Assembly: GCA_027622495.1 (NCBI GenBank)
Contig: JAQBYL010000047.1
Coordinates: 1-14,308 of the forward strand
Reading direction: 5' to 3'
Source: Pseudomonadota bacterium
GTDB lineage: Bacteria; Pseudomonadota; Gammaproteobacteria; Pseudomonadales; Azotimanducaceae
Length of the DNA: 14,308 nt
The first letter of the stretch is position 1. Every line of letters starts with the position of its first letter. Of the stretch, positions 5,974 to 13,658 are shown piece after piece. The notes beneath the pieces were generated by a model. That model had not been told where the DNA came from, ran no database searches, and worked only from the letters and a program-made list of their open reading frames with translations. A program made the translations under genes and the position numbers.

Positions 5974-8118
5974 TCAGTCAGGCAGTTCGGTGACAGCGAT
6001 GTAGTGTGCGGGTCGTGCACCGCCGCGGGCCCGTCGCGCTTTTGCCTCTTCAACCGTTTCGATGAGTGCTGCCCGGCCAATGGCGGCTTTGTGATTGGCG
6101 GGCACTGCTTCGCGGGCATCTGGTGCCGGCATGTCGCTTGCGTGGTAGTAGCCGACGGGGGATTTTGCACCGCTGACATCCGCGTGCACATCCAGATCCC
6201 GCTCGTTGGTTCCTTTGGGAATCTGCGCCACGCCGTCAACCAGTTCCAGGTCAAGCCACCAGCGCTTGATGGGATTGCGCCTGCCGAAGCCGAGTTTGTC
6301 ATCGAGGGCCACAGCGATGGGGACCAGCAGCGGCTTCAACCACATTGCATTGATGCCGAGCCAGGTACCCACGCGGTGCAGCACAGATCCGTCGGCGGTC
6401 ACCACTTTATTCAGCGGGCAGGTTTTCATGCAGCGGCCACAGGCTGAGCCTTTGGCGTTGGTAACGCGGTATCGCACACATCGTTCAACGTCGGGTTTCC
6501 AGATTTCATAACCGTTGAACATGACCTTGTCGCCAAACGGAATTGCGTTCACCGGGCACTCGCGCGCGCACTTGTGACAGTTGCTGCAGAAGTACTGCAG
6601 CCCGAAGTCGATGGGCTTGTCCGGCACCAGCGGAAGATCGGTGGTGAGGACCACCGATTTAAAACGTGGTCCCACGAATGGATTCAACACCAGTTCGCCG
6701 ATGCGGCTCAGTTCACCAAGACCGGCGAGCAGAACCAGGGGGATTTGCAGCACATGACTGTCGGCGTTGGTCTGGGAGCGTGCAGGGAACCCTTGCGAGC
6801 GTAAAAACTGCGCCATGATGCCGGCGATCTCCGCACCGCGCATGTATCCGCGCATGGACTGACAGCCCGAGATCCAGTCGTCACCGCTGGCCCCTTCCAT
6901 GGTGTCGTAGCCCTGATCGATGAGCATGACCACGGCATATCTGTGATAGGGCGTGATCGGTTTGCCATTGGGCAGATGCGAATACCAGGCGTACTCAGGG
7001 ATCTCACAGATACCAGCCAGATCAACGCCCAGATGGTAGGCGAGCGCTTTGATGGCACGGGTGTTGGCTTGCGCATTATCCAACCCCGGGGTGCTTGTGT
7101 CTTTGACGGGTCCATCCTGATGCGGAACCATGCAGCGCAATGGGGAAGTCATGCCCTGTGTGAGAGGTTGTTTCCAGGCAAAGCGGGCGACTTCCCTTTG
7201 GGCTTTAGGACCCAGGTCTCCGGCTCGTGCGCGTAAAAAGAAATTCGCCCGCGCAGGTACCCGGGGGATTTCGTCGGCAAAGATTGCGGTGGTGGGGACA
7301 TCAACGCGTTTGACCTGTTCCATCGGGTAGCGGCTGAGGTGCGATTTACGTCTGGCCTGACGTTTGTGCTCGCGCCCTGAAGTGGCGCCATTGATGCCGA
7401 TCCAGTGACGAAAGCCTTGTACGTTTGCATCCGCAGCCAATGGCAGGTCGGTGGTCAGCTCATAGCTTGTGGTCACAACAGCCAGCGAAAATCGCGTGCC
7501 GACGAACGGACTTGCGAGCTGGTTGTCGGCATTCCTGCGGGCGACACCGGCAAGGATTGCTAGCCGTTCCAGATCGACCTGACCCTGTTCCGTGCAGTGG
7601 GTGGTGGCCTCGAAGCCGAGGATGCGTATATGCCCGGCCAGACAGACCGCAATTTCAAGCGCCCGCATGCGCGCGATATCGGCCTGCGCACCGTTGACCC
7701 ACTCATGCGCCAGGTTGTCTGCCTCGATGTCGCGGCCAAAGGCGATCAGGATGACGATGGCATGACTGTGGGCCTGATCTGCGCCTTTGTGCCAGGCTTG
7801 TGCGGGCATCGCGCAGACCCCGGCGTGGGTTGCGTCCAGATAGTAAGCAGCGCCCAGGATTTCGTCGGTTCTGCGTTTGCGGTCGTCGGGCACTGGTGCG
7901 CGAACGGGGCTCGCCTCACCACTTGCGTACGCATTGAAATACGCAATGTAATCGCGGGCGGTGCGGGCCAGATCATTTACTGGTTCGCTCGAGGGTTCGG
8001 GTTCGCAGTGAGGTCGGGCAGCCTCGATGTCGATGATCGCAGGGTCTCTTCGCAGGGCTTCCAGTGGATACGATCCGAGTTGAACAGGCCTTTGATGACT
8101 GCGCTCCCGTATAAACAC
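5974..8118 (-). CDS. Reductive dehalogenase-like corrinoid/[4Fe-4S] protein, cytoplasmic type with duplicated domain
   Basis: 714 residues from GTG 8118, chosen because GGCGAGG lies 5 bases upstream, a TATACT -10-like box sits 32 bases ahead, and the family-like sequence ('RPVQLGSYPLE') starts here; the frame itself is open to 8274. RdhA proteins use cobalamin and two [4Fe-4S] clusters to remove halogen from organohalides. Cluster cysteines: C511, C514, C517, C521 ('CSNCHKCARECP') and C547, C560, C563, C567 ('ACGRCMKTCP'). Residues ~17-229 and ~264-500 are a degenerate tandem repeat (compare 'LASPFVGTRF' with 'LNPFVGPRF', and 'TTDLPLA' with 'TTDLPLV'), as in the catabolic RdhA proteins of aerobic proteobacteria. 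There is no Tat signal and no C-terminal flavin/[2Fe-2S] reductase domain, so an external electron donor is needed. First gene of the minus-strand operon. Substrate unknown; a non-dehalogenating role is possible. Confidence 0.85.
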   Translation of the reverse strand: MFIRERSHQRPVQLGSYPLEALRRDPAIIDIEAARPHCEPEPSSEPVNDLARTARDYIAYFNAYASGEASPVRAPVPDDRKRRTDEILGAAYYLDATHAGVCAMPAQAWHKGADQAHSHAIVILIAFGRDIEADNLAHEWVNGAQADIARMRALEIAVCLAGHIRILGFEATTHCTEQGQVDLERLAILAGVARRNADNQLASPFVGTRFSLAVVTTSYELTTDLPLAADANVQGFRHWIGINGATSGREHKRQARRKSHLSRYPMEQVKRVDVPTTAIFADEIPRVPARANFFLRARAGDLGPKAQREVARFAWKQPLTQGMTSPLRCMVPHQDGPVKDTSTPGLDNAQANTRAIKALAYHLGVDLAGICEIPEYAWYSHLPNGKPITPYHRYAVVMLIDQGYDTMEGASGDDWISGCQSMRGYMRGAEIAGIMAQFLRSQGFPARSQTNADSHVLQIPLVLLAGLGELSRIGELVLNPFVGPRFKSVVLTTDLPLVPDKPIDFGLQYFCSNCHKCARECPVNAIPFGDKVMFNGYEIWKPDVERCVRYRVTNAKGSACGRCMKTCPLNKVVTADGSVLHRVGTWLGINAMWLKPLLVPIAVALDDKLGFGRRNPIKRWWLDLELVDGVAQIPKGTNERDLDVHADVSGAKSPVGYYHASDMPAPDAREAVPANHKAAIGRAALIETVEEAKARRARGGARPAHYIAVTELPD

Positions 8119-8272
8119 ATCTGCCTCGCCGAGTTGCCCTTTCGGGATGAGTATACCCGTCACCCGAGAGAGCGGGAGCAAACCTCGGGCTGCAGATGAA
8201 AAACCTGTTTGCATGCGCATCCCACAGTGCGACCATCGAGGGGAATGCCCGGGTGAACGAGGGAGTGAGCGC
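8119..8272. promoter_or_regulatory. Divergent control region between dehalogenase-like gene and ligA
   Basis: About 154 bases separate the chosen GTG (8118, minus) from the ligA ATG (8273, plus). On the minus strand TATACT (8155-8150) is a 5-of-6 match to a -10 box; the best upstream TTGCTC (8181-8176) is 20 bases away, which is too long for a good sigma70 promoter. Dyads seen: CCCGAG (8163-8168)/CTCGGG (8184-8189), and ATGCGCAT around 8214-8221. The ligA ribosome binding site GAGGGAG ends 7 bases before its ATG. Control of the two operons from this gap is inferred. Confidence 0.4.
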
Positions 8273-8653
8273 ATGGCCAGAGACTACGACGACATACCCG
8301 GCACCTATGTTTTCGACGGTCGACGAAGCCGCCAGGGGTATCGGTTGAACATGTTCTGCATGAGTTTGAACGATGCCGCCAATCGAGCCCGGTTTGCCGC
8401 AGATGAATCTGCCTACATTGACGATTTCGGTGTAACAGTTGAGCAGAAACAGGCGGTGATCGATCGTGACTATCTCCGGTTGCTGCATCTGGGTGGCAAC
8501 ATGTACTACACCTTCAAAATCGCCATTCACGACAAGAAATCCATGCAGTTTGTGGGTGGCCAGATGTCGGGGATCTCGGAAGATGAGTTCAGGCAGATGA
8601 TGCTCGACGGCGGCAGGCCCATCGATGGCAACCGTCGTGTTGGAGAACGCTGA
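8273..8653 (+). CDS. ligA: Protocatechuate 4,5-dioxygenase, alpha (small) subunit
   Basis: A 126-residue protein from ATG 8273, with GAGGGAG 7 bases upstream. It matches the LigA subunit of the extradiol dioxygenase LigAB: 'DDIPGTYVFDGRRSRQGYRLN', 'MSLNDAANRARF', 'ADESAYIDDFGVT', 'LGGNMYYTFKI' and 'EFRQMMLDGGRPIDGNR' follow the known LigA order. It is about 13 residues shorter at the N-terminus than the Sphingobium protein. LigA caps the active site held by LigB; together they open the protocatechuate ring between C4 and C5 to give 4-carboxy-2-hydroxymuconate-6-semialdehyde in the cytoplasm. The stop TGA overlaps the ligB start by one base, so translation is coupled. Confidence 0.95.
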   Translation: MARDYDDIPGTYVFDGRRSRQGYRLNMFCMSLNDAANRARFAADESAYIDDFGVTVEQKQAVIDRDYLRLLHLGGNMYYTFKIAIHDKKSMQFVGGQMSGISEDEFRQMMLDGGRPIDGNRRVGER

Positions 8654-9492
8654 TGGCGCGCATCGTGGGGGGGATTGGAACATCGCACGTGCCGGCCATC
8701 GGTGCGGCGCTGGACAACGGGATCAGCGGCAACGACTACTGGTCGCCGCTCTTTGCAGGCTACGCTCGAGCGCGGCGCTGGATAGATGCCTGCAAGCCGG
8801 ATGTGGTGATCATTGTCTACAACGATCACGCCTCTGCTTTCTCGTTAGAACTCATACCCACATTCGCCCTTGGTGTGGCTGAAACGTTTGCACCGGCGGA
8901 TGAAGGCTTTGGGCCACGCCAGGTGCCGGTAGCTCAGGGCCACCCGGAACTCGCCTGGCACCTGGCTGAAAATCTGATTCTCAACGAATTTGACATGACC
9001 ATCGCCAATGTCATGCCGGTGGATCACGGCCTGACCGTACCACTGTCGATCATGTTCGATCAGCCTGCTGCCTGGCCGGTTCAGGTGATCCCGTTGTGCG
9101 TGAATGTGATTCAGTATCCACCCCCCACCGGTAAACGCTGCCTTGCGCTGGGTCGGGCGATTGCCTCAATTGTGGCGAGTTTCGAACAAGATCTGCGGGT
9201 GGTTGTGTTCGGCACCGGCGGCATGTCCCATCAGCTGCAGGGAGAACGCGCAGGGGTCATCAATCAGGCATTTGATAAAGCGTTTCTGGATCGCCTTGCT
9301 GATGATCCCGATGGTCTGGCGGAGATTGGCCACGTGGAATACATCCGTGAGGCGGGATCCGAAGGTGTCGAACTGGTGATGTGGCTCGCCATGCGCGGTG
9401 CGCTGGGTGAGCGGGCGAAGGAAGTCTACCGGCACTACCATGTTCCCGCCTCCAACACGGCCGCTGGGCTGGTAATCCTGGAACCAGTTTGA
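8653..9492 (+). CDS. ligB: Protocatechuate 4,5-dioxygenase, beta (catalytic) subunit
   Basis: 279 residues from ATG 8653, overlapping the ligA stop (TGATG). This is the catalytic subunit of a class III extradiol dioxygenase with a non-heme Fe(II). The iron ligands align with LigB of Sphingobium sp. SYK-6: H12 ('TSHVPA'), H59 ('YNDHASAF'; H61 there) and E240 ('GSEGVELVMW'; E242 there). The acid/base histidine is H193 ('GTGGMSHQLQGERAG'; H195 there). The protein is somewhat shorter than the 302-residue SYK-6 enzyme, mainly at the C-terminus. The closeness to LigB, plus the separate LigA and downstream LigI and LigJ, favours protocatechuate over gallate or methylgallate as substrate. It ends 10 bases from the convergent ligI gene. 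Confidence 0.96.
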   Translation: MARIVGGIGTSHVPAIGAALDNGISGNDYWSPLFAGYARARRWIDACKPDVVIIVYNDHASAFSLELIPTFALGVAETFAPADEGFGPRQVPVAQGHPELAWHLAENLILNEFDMTIANVMPVDHGLTVPLSIMFDQPAAWPVQVIPLCVNVIQYPPPTGKRCLALGRAIASIVASFEQDLRVVVFGTGGMSHQLQGERAGVINQAFDKAFLDRLADDPDGLAEIGHVEYIREAGSEGVELVMWLAMRGALGERAKEVYRHYHVPASNTAAGLVILEPV

Positions 9493-9502
9493 GCTGTACG
9501 GG

Positions 9503-10390
9503 TTAGAAGGACTTTTCTTCCGGCCAGTAAAGACGCATCGGATTGTCGATCAGGAGTGCCCGCTGCAGACTTTGCGTGGGTGCGATCTGCGGAATCAGAT
9601 CAAGAAGTTTGCCGTCGTCGGGCATGTGCGTTTTCATGTTGGGATGCGGCCAGTCGGTCCCCCACAGCACCCGGTCAGAAAACTCCCTGACCAGTAAACT
9701 GGAAAACGGCAGCACATCTTCATAGCCGTGCGGACCGACGTTGGAAAGGCGTTCGGGGCAACTCACCTTGGACCAGATGTTGGCGTTGTCGCGCATCAGA
9801 CGCACGAAGGCAGAAAATTCCGGTCCTTCGACAGGCCGCGACACATCCGGTCGACCCATATGATCAATCACCACCCGCGTGGGCAGACTGGTGATCAGGT
9901 CGTGTATGTCGGGCAGATCGGCCGCTTCAAAGTAGATGACGATGTGCCACGCCAGGGGTGCCACCCGTTCGGCGATCCGGCGCAGAACATCGTGTGGCTG
10001 GGTGTCCACAAGCCGCCGGACAAAGTTGAAGCGCACGCCGCGAACGCCCGCCCGGTTCAGTTCATTCAGCTCATCATCGGTCACATCTTCTGCAACGCTC
10101 GCAACACCGCGGGCCCGACCATTGGCAGCGTCCAGAGCGTCCACCAGAGCGCGGTTGTCGTTGCCGTGACAGGTCGCCTGAACAATGACGTTTCGCGAAA
10201 GTCCGAGATGATCACGCAAATGCCACAGCTGATCTTTGGATGCGTCGCACGGTGTGTACTTTCGTTGTGGTGCAAACGGGAACTGATCGGCCGGGCCGAA
10301 CACGTGGCAATGCGCGTCCACCGCCCCTGCGGGCGCTTTGAAAACCGGTACGGATGGAGCGGGGTGAAAGGGCAGCCAGTCAGCATCCAT
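9503..10390 (-). CDS. ligI: 2-Pyrone-4,6-dicarboxylate hydrolase
   Basis: 295 residues from ATG 10390. LigI is an amidohydrolase-fold enzyme that opens 2-pyrone-4,6-dicarboxylate (PDC) to 4-oxalomesaconate/4-carboxy-2-hydroxymuconate, without needing a bound metal in the characterised enzyme. Matches: 'AVDAHCHVFGPADQFPF' with H27 and H29, 'LRDHLGLSRNVIVQATCHG', 'GVRGVRFNFVRRLVD', 'VVIDHMGRPDV' (H177) and 'LWGTDWPHPN' with the catalytic Asp D246, plus the family ending 'NPMRLYWPEE'. Length agrees with SYK-6 LigI. It is the last gene of a minus-strand operon, 57 bases after the PLP-enzyme gene, and is convergent with ligB. Its ribosome binding site is weak, so it may depend on read-through from upstream. 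Confidence 0.95.
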   Translation of the reverse strand: MDADWLPFHPAPSVPVFKAPAGAVDAHCHVFGPADQFPFAPQRKYTPCDASKDQLWHLRDHLGLSRNVIVQATCHGNDNRALVDALDAANGRARGVASVAEDVTDDELNELNRAGVRGVRFNFVRRLVDTQPHDVLRRIAERVAPLAWHIVIYFEAADLPDIHDLITSLPTRVVIDHMGRPDVSRPVEGPEFSAFVRLMRDNANIWSKVSCPERLSNVGPHGYEDVLPFSSLLVREFSDRVLWGTDWPHPNMKTHMPDDGKLLDLIPQIAPTQSLQRALLIDNPMRLYWPEEKSF

Positions 10391-10447
10391 GGCGTCGATA
10401 TCCCAGATCAGAGGTGCAGTCTATGTTTGGGTAGCCCCGCGGGTTGG

Positions 10448-11626
10448 TCAAGGGCGGGTTGGCGCAGGCAGGCTCGCCACCACCCGATCCAGGAGTTCGC
10501 CAGCAATGCTGCGGGATGTAGCGAAGTTCATGCGCACGAAGCCATCTCCCCCAGATCCGAAATTTGGACCGGGGCTGAAGGCAACCTTGCCTGCCTCCAG
10601 AAAGTGTTCGAACGGATCTGGATTAATCGCCAGGCGCTCACAACCCAGCCAGGCGAGGTATGTCCCCTCCGGTGAAAAAACGTCGATCAGTGGAATGCGT
10701 GACTTGAGCTCGTCATACACGAAGTCCCGATTGCCCTTCAGATACCTGACCAGCGCATCGAGCCAGTCATCGCAATCACGCCACGCCGTTTCGGTGGCGA
10801 GAATTCCAAGACTGTTCAGGCCACCCAAGGCACCTTTTGGCCATGCATTGAACCGATCCTGCAACGCCTGGGATCCGAATATAGCAATGGCGAAGCGTAG
10901 CCCCCCGAGGTTGAAAGACTTGGTCGCCGACGTCATCGTGATCGTGCGCTCAGCGATCTCGGGACTTAAGGTTGCAAACGGGATGTGGCGATGTGGCGTG
11001 TACACCAGATCCGCATGGATCTCATCAGCCAGAACGATGAGGTTGTGTTCGAGCACCAGCTCGGCAAGCGACTCCAGTTCGCTGCGGTTGAAAACACGAC
11101 CTGTGGGGTTGTGCGGGTTACACAGCAACATCAGTTTTGTGTTCGCATCCAGCTTGCTGCGAAGATCGTCGAAGTCGATTTCGTAGTGCTGTGTACCCCT
11201 GACCAGAGTGGAATCGATCAGGCGGCGCCCCATGCGGTCGATCGACTGCCACAAAGGGGGATAAGTTGGCGTGAGGGTTACAACGCCGTCGCCAGGTTCG
11301 GTGAAAAGATGCATGGTGAGATAAATGCCCTGCACCACATCAACCAGCCCTTCGATACGTCCGGCGTCCACGGTCCAGTTGAAGCGCCGCTCGGCCCACG
11401 CGGCAAAGATCTCGGCGAGGGGTCGATCCGCAAACCCCATCGTGTACCCGTAGTCCTGGGCAGCGAGCTGTTCACTGAGCACCTGGTGAATCGGCAGTGC
11501 CAGACCGAAGTCCATGTCTGCAACAAAGCACGGCAACACCTGATCGCCGTAGCGTTGCCATTTAGCGCCTCTTTTTTTACGCATTGCTTCGATGGTGATC
11601 CCATCAAACGCGTGATCATCGGACAT
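10448..11626 (-). CDS. PatB/MalY-type PLP enzyme (aminotransferase or C-S lyase, fold type I)
   Basis: 392 residues from ATG 11626, chosen because GAGGGGG lies 6 bases upstream; a longer TTG start at 11641 would include that site in the coding region. It belongs to the aminotransferase class I/II, MalY/PatB subgroup. Motifs: 'ADMDF' (36-40) typical of PatB, 'YGYTMG' (59-64), 'CNPHNPTGRVF' (169-179; N170 and N173), 'ADEIHADLVY' with PLP-ring D201, and 'TSATKSFNLGGLR' with the Schiff-base lysine K236. Relatives are cystathionine or cysteine-conjugate beta-lyases and some transaminases. It sits 11 bases after the DUF1932 gene and before ligI, an unusual place for such an enzyme. It is not a known step of protocatechuate cleavage, so its role here is open. 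Confidence 0.85.
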   Translation of the reverse strand: MSDDHAFDGITIEAMRKKRGAKWQRYGDQVLPCFVADMDFGLALPIHQVLSEQLAAQDYGYTMGFADRPLAEIFAAWAERRFNWTVDAGRIEGLVDVVQGIYLTMHLFTEPGDGVVTLTPTYPPLWQSIDRMGRRLIDSTLVRGTQHYEIDFDDLRSKLDANTKLMLLCNPHNPTGRVFNRSELESLAELVLEHNLIVLADEIHADLVYTPHRHIPFATLSPEIAERTITMTSATKSFNLGGLRFAIAIFGSQALQDRFNAWPKGALGGLNSLGILATETAWRDCDDWLDALVRYLKGNRDFVYDELKSRIPLIDVFSPEGTYLAWLGCERLAINPDPFEHFLEAGKVAFSPGPNFGSGGDGFVRMNFATSRSIAGELLDRVVASLPAPTRP

Positions 11627-11637
11627 TCCGATCCCCC

Positions 11638-12507
11638 TCAAATCAGCTTGAATACAGCATCAGCGATCTGCCACGAATCTGCCGGGATGGGCTTCATGGT
11701 GTCGGCCAGGTGCAGATCGCCGATTGCCTGCTGGACCTGCACCGCGGCGGCTGACATGGTGTTGTTAAGGCCCAGGTCGGCCAGAGTGTCGCACACTTCG
11801 CGCATCTCTTCGCTGCGTCGAATGCCATGGGTGGCGACACGTTCCATGGTGTAGTCGGCGAGCACTTTGAACTGGGTGAAACGCAGAGTGTTGTCCAGCG
11901 ACGGAAACACCCGGGTTGACAGGTTAGACTTGTGTGCTGCAAGGGCGCATTCCATGGTGATACTCTCCAGACCCTTGACGAAGATGCTGCGGATCATTTT
12001 AACGAGCGAGGCGGCCCCCACCTCCGTTGAGATGACTTCAGCGTTGCCAAACAGGGTTGTCAGACGCGTGGTTTGCGCCTGAACCCGGGGACCAGCGAGC
12101 AGCATGGGGCTGGCAACCCCCAGCGGATGGACTGGCGAAAGAACCGCAACGTCAATGTAACCATCGCCGATCAGGGCGGCAGCCGTCTTCTTTTTTTCCG
12201 GTGCCACGGAATTGATGTCCAGGTAAAGGGTGTCAGGGGGCAGCGACCCCACGCTGCGTGCCGCCTGCAGAACCTGCGATGCGGTGACTGCGCAGATCAG
12301 CAGGTTGGCCTGGGAGGCGAGATCGGTTGCGCTGGTGGCGGTGTGGACCTGCCTTGATGCACAGTCGTTAAGCTTGTCCGCGCGGGTCCGGGCATCGTCC
12401 AGCAGAATGTCCCAGGCGCAGATGCGAAGGTCCACACCGTTTGCTTTCCAGCTGTCGACGAACGCCTGTGCAGCCTCGCCAAAGCCGATGAAACCGATGT
12501 CGTACAT
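11638..12507 (-). CDS. NAD(P)-dependent dehydrogenase with DUF1932 domain (beta-hydroxyacid dehydrogenase superfamily)
   Basis: 289 residues from ATG 12507, behind AAGGGAAG. The N-terminus is a Rossmann dinucleotide-binding fold ('IGFIGFGEAAQAF', with G8, G10 and A13); later parts include 'YLDINSVAP' (95-103), 'VLSPVHPLG' (122-130) and 'ASLVKMIRSIFVKGLE', where K170 is placed like the catalytic lysine of 3-hydroxyisobutyrate dehydrogenases. The C-terminal 'GIRRSEEMREV' block is typical of DUF1932 proteins. It is the first gene of the minus-strand operon that ends with ligI. The pathway needs a dehydrogenase making PDC from the ring-fission aldehyde (LigC in other bacteria, a different family), and no LigC is in the window. 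This protein is a candidate replacement, which is inference only. Confidence 0.85.
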   Translation of the reverse strand: MYDIGFIGFGEAAQAFVDSWKANGVDLRICAWDILLDDARTRADKLNDCASRQVHTATSATDLASQANLLICAVTASQVLQAARSVGSLPPDTLYLDINSVAPEKKKTAAALIGDGYIDVAVLSPVHPLGVASPMLLAGPRVQAQTTRLTTLFGNAEVISTEVGAASLVKMIRSIFVKGLESITMECALAAHKSNLSTRVFPSLDNTLRFTQFKVLADYTMERVATHGIRRSEEMREVCDTLADLGLNNTMSAAAVQVQQAIGDLHLADTMKPIPADSWQIADAVFKLI

Positions 12508-12644
12508 GACGCTTCCCTTGTTTGAGACAGACAGATCTGGTTCATCATCGATAGATTTCGCCGGCTGGCTACGAAAAATTGGAGTTCGATGGCGCGTAGC
12601 GCAATGTTATTGTAATCGGTGATGAGGGGACAACGGAGCGCGCA
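12508..12644. promoter_or_regulatory. Divergent control region between the DUF1932 gene and ligJ
   Basis: A 137-base gap between divergently read genes of the same pathway, so both promoters should lie here. TTTCG (12556-12560) and CGAAA (12572-12576) form a 5-bp dyad with an 11-base spacer, a size seen in operators of dimeric regulators. A TGTAAT box at 12611-12616 resembles a -10 for the plus strand, but no good -35 is found. GGAG (12635-12638) is the ligJ ribosome binding site, 6 bases from its ATG. Confidence 0.4.
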
Positions 12645-13655
12645 ATGATCATTGACTGCCACGGCCACTACACGACGGCACCAGGCGAGCTTGCTGCGTA
12701 CCGGGATCAGCAGCAGACCGAGCTTGAAGCGGACCCACTGGCCCGCTCCGGGCCGGGAACGCTGCAGATCTCTGATCAGCAGATCCGCGACAGTCTGGAA
12801 GGGGCGCAGCTTAAGATGCAGTCGGACCGCGGCACCGACCTGACCATATTTTCGCCGCGGGCGAGCGGTATGGGCCACCACATCGGCAACCAGCATACCT
12901 CGCGTTTCTGGACCGAACACTGCAACGAACTGATTCACCGGATCGTCGATCTGTATCCAACGAACTTCGTCGGTGTTGCCCAGTTACCTCAATCTCCCGG
13001 GGTGAGCATGGACACATCGATCATCGAGCTCAACCGCTGCGTCAACGAATTCGGCTTCATCGGCTGCAATCTCAACCCCGATCCATCCGGCGGTTACTGG
13101 ACCGGTCCGCCCATGGGTGATCGCTACTGGTATCCGTTTTATGAACAGATGTGCGAGCTCGATGTGCCGGCGATGATTCACGTCAGTGCGGCATGTAATC
13201 CCGCTTTTCATACCACCGGCTCGCACTATCTGGGTGCCGACACCACCGCTTTCATGCAGCTGATCACCTCAGATGTTTTACGCGACTTCCCCTCGATCAG
13301 GTTCATCATTCCGCATGGGGGTGGGGCGGTGCCCTATCACTGGGGGCGGTTCCGTGGGCTCGTGCAGGCGATGGACAAACCGCCGCTGGAAGAGCTTGTG
13401 TTGGACAACGTGTTTTTCGACACCTGTGTTTATCATCAGGCAGGGATTGATCTGTTGCTTACGGTGATACCGCCGAAAAATATTCTGTTTGCCTCTGAAC
13501 TTCTCGGGGCCGTTCGCGGGATCGATCCGCACAGCGGGCATCACTATGACGATACACGGCGTTACATCGACGCTTCATCGAACACCGACGATCAGGCCCG
13601 ATCGATGATTTATGCCGACAACGCCCGGCGGGTCTTCCCGCGGTTGAAGGCCTGA
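12645..13655 (+). CDS. ligJ: 4-Oxalomesaconate hydratase (amidohydrolase family)
   Basis: 336 residues from ATG 12645, with GGAG 6 bases upstream. LigJ hydrates 4-oxalomesaconate (its enol/keto form) to 4-carboxy-4-hydroxy-2-oxoadipate. It has the metal-site pattern of the amidohydrolase superfamily: H6-x-H8 in 'IIDCHGHY', H179 in 'PAMIHVSA', H224 in 'IPHGGGAVPYHWGRF' and E285 in 'LFASELLG' (FGSE in SYK-6 LigJ). The blocks 'NLNPDPSGGYWTGPPMGDRYW' and 'YADNARRVF' also follow LigJ, and length is close to the 341-residue SYK-6 protein. An atypical insert with several His ('GMGHHIGNQH', 75-84) is present. The next gene begins 3 bases after its stop, forming an operon. Confidence 0.88.
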   Translation: MIIDCHGHYTTAPGELAAYRDQQQTELEADPLARSGPGTLQISDQQIRDSLEGAQLKMQSDRGTDLTIFSPRASGMGHHIGNQHTSRFWTEHCNELIHRIVDLYPTNFVGVAQLPQSPGVSMDTSIIELNRCVNEFGFIGCNLNPDPSGGYWTGPPMGDRYWYPFYEQMCELDVPAMIHVSAACNPAFHTTGSHYLGADTTAFMQLITSDVLRDFPSIRFIIPHGGGAVPYHWGRFRGLVQAMDKPPLEELVLDNVFFDTCVYHQAGIDLLLTVIPPKNILFASELLGAVRGIDPHSGHHYDDTRRYIDASSNTDDQARSMIYADNARRVFPRLKA

Positions 13656-13658
13656 TTC

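Noticed and set aside
8119..8274. Longer N-terminus for the dehalogenase-like protein, up to ATG 8274
   Set aside because: The extra 52 residues look random, would overlap the ligA start codon and lack a ribosome binding site. The GTG at 8118 has GGCGAGG and a -10-like box upstream. This remains a judgement call.
9728..10675. A 315-codon plus-strand open frame over ligI and the end of the PLP-enzyme gene
   Set aside because: It lies antisense to two well-supported genes and crosses their boundary; the translation shows no family signature.
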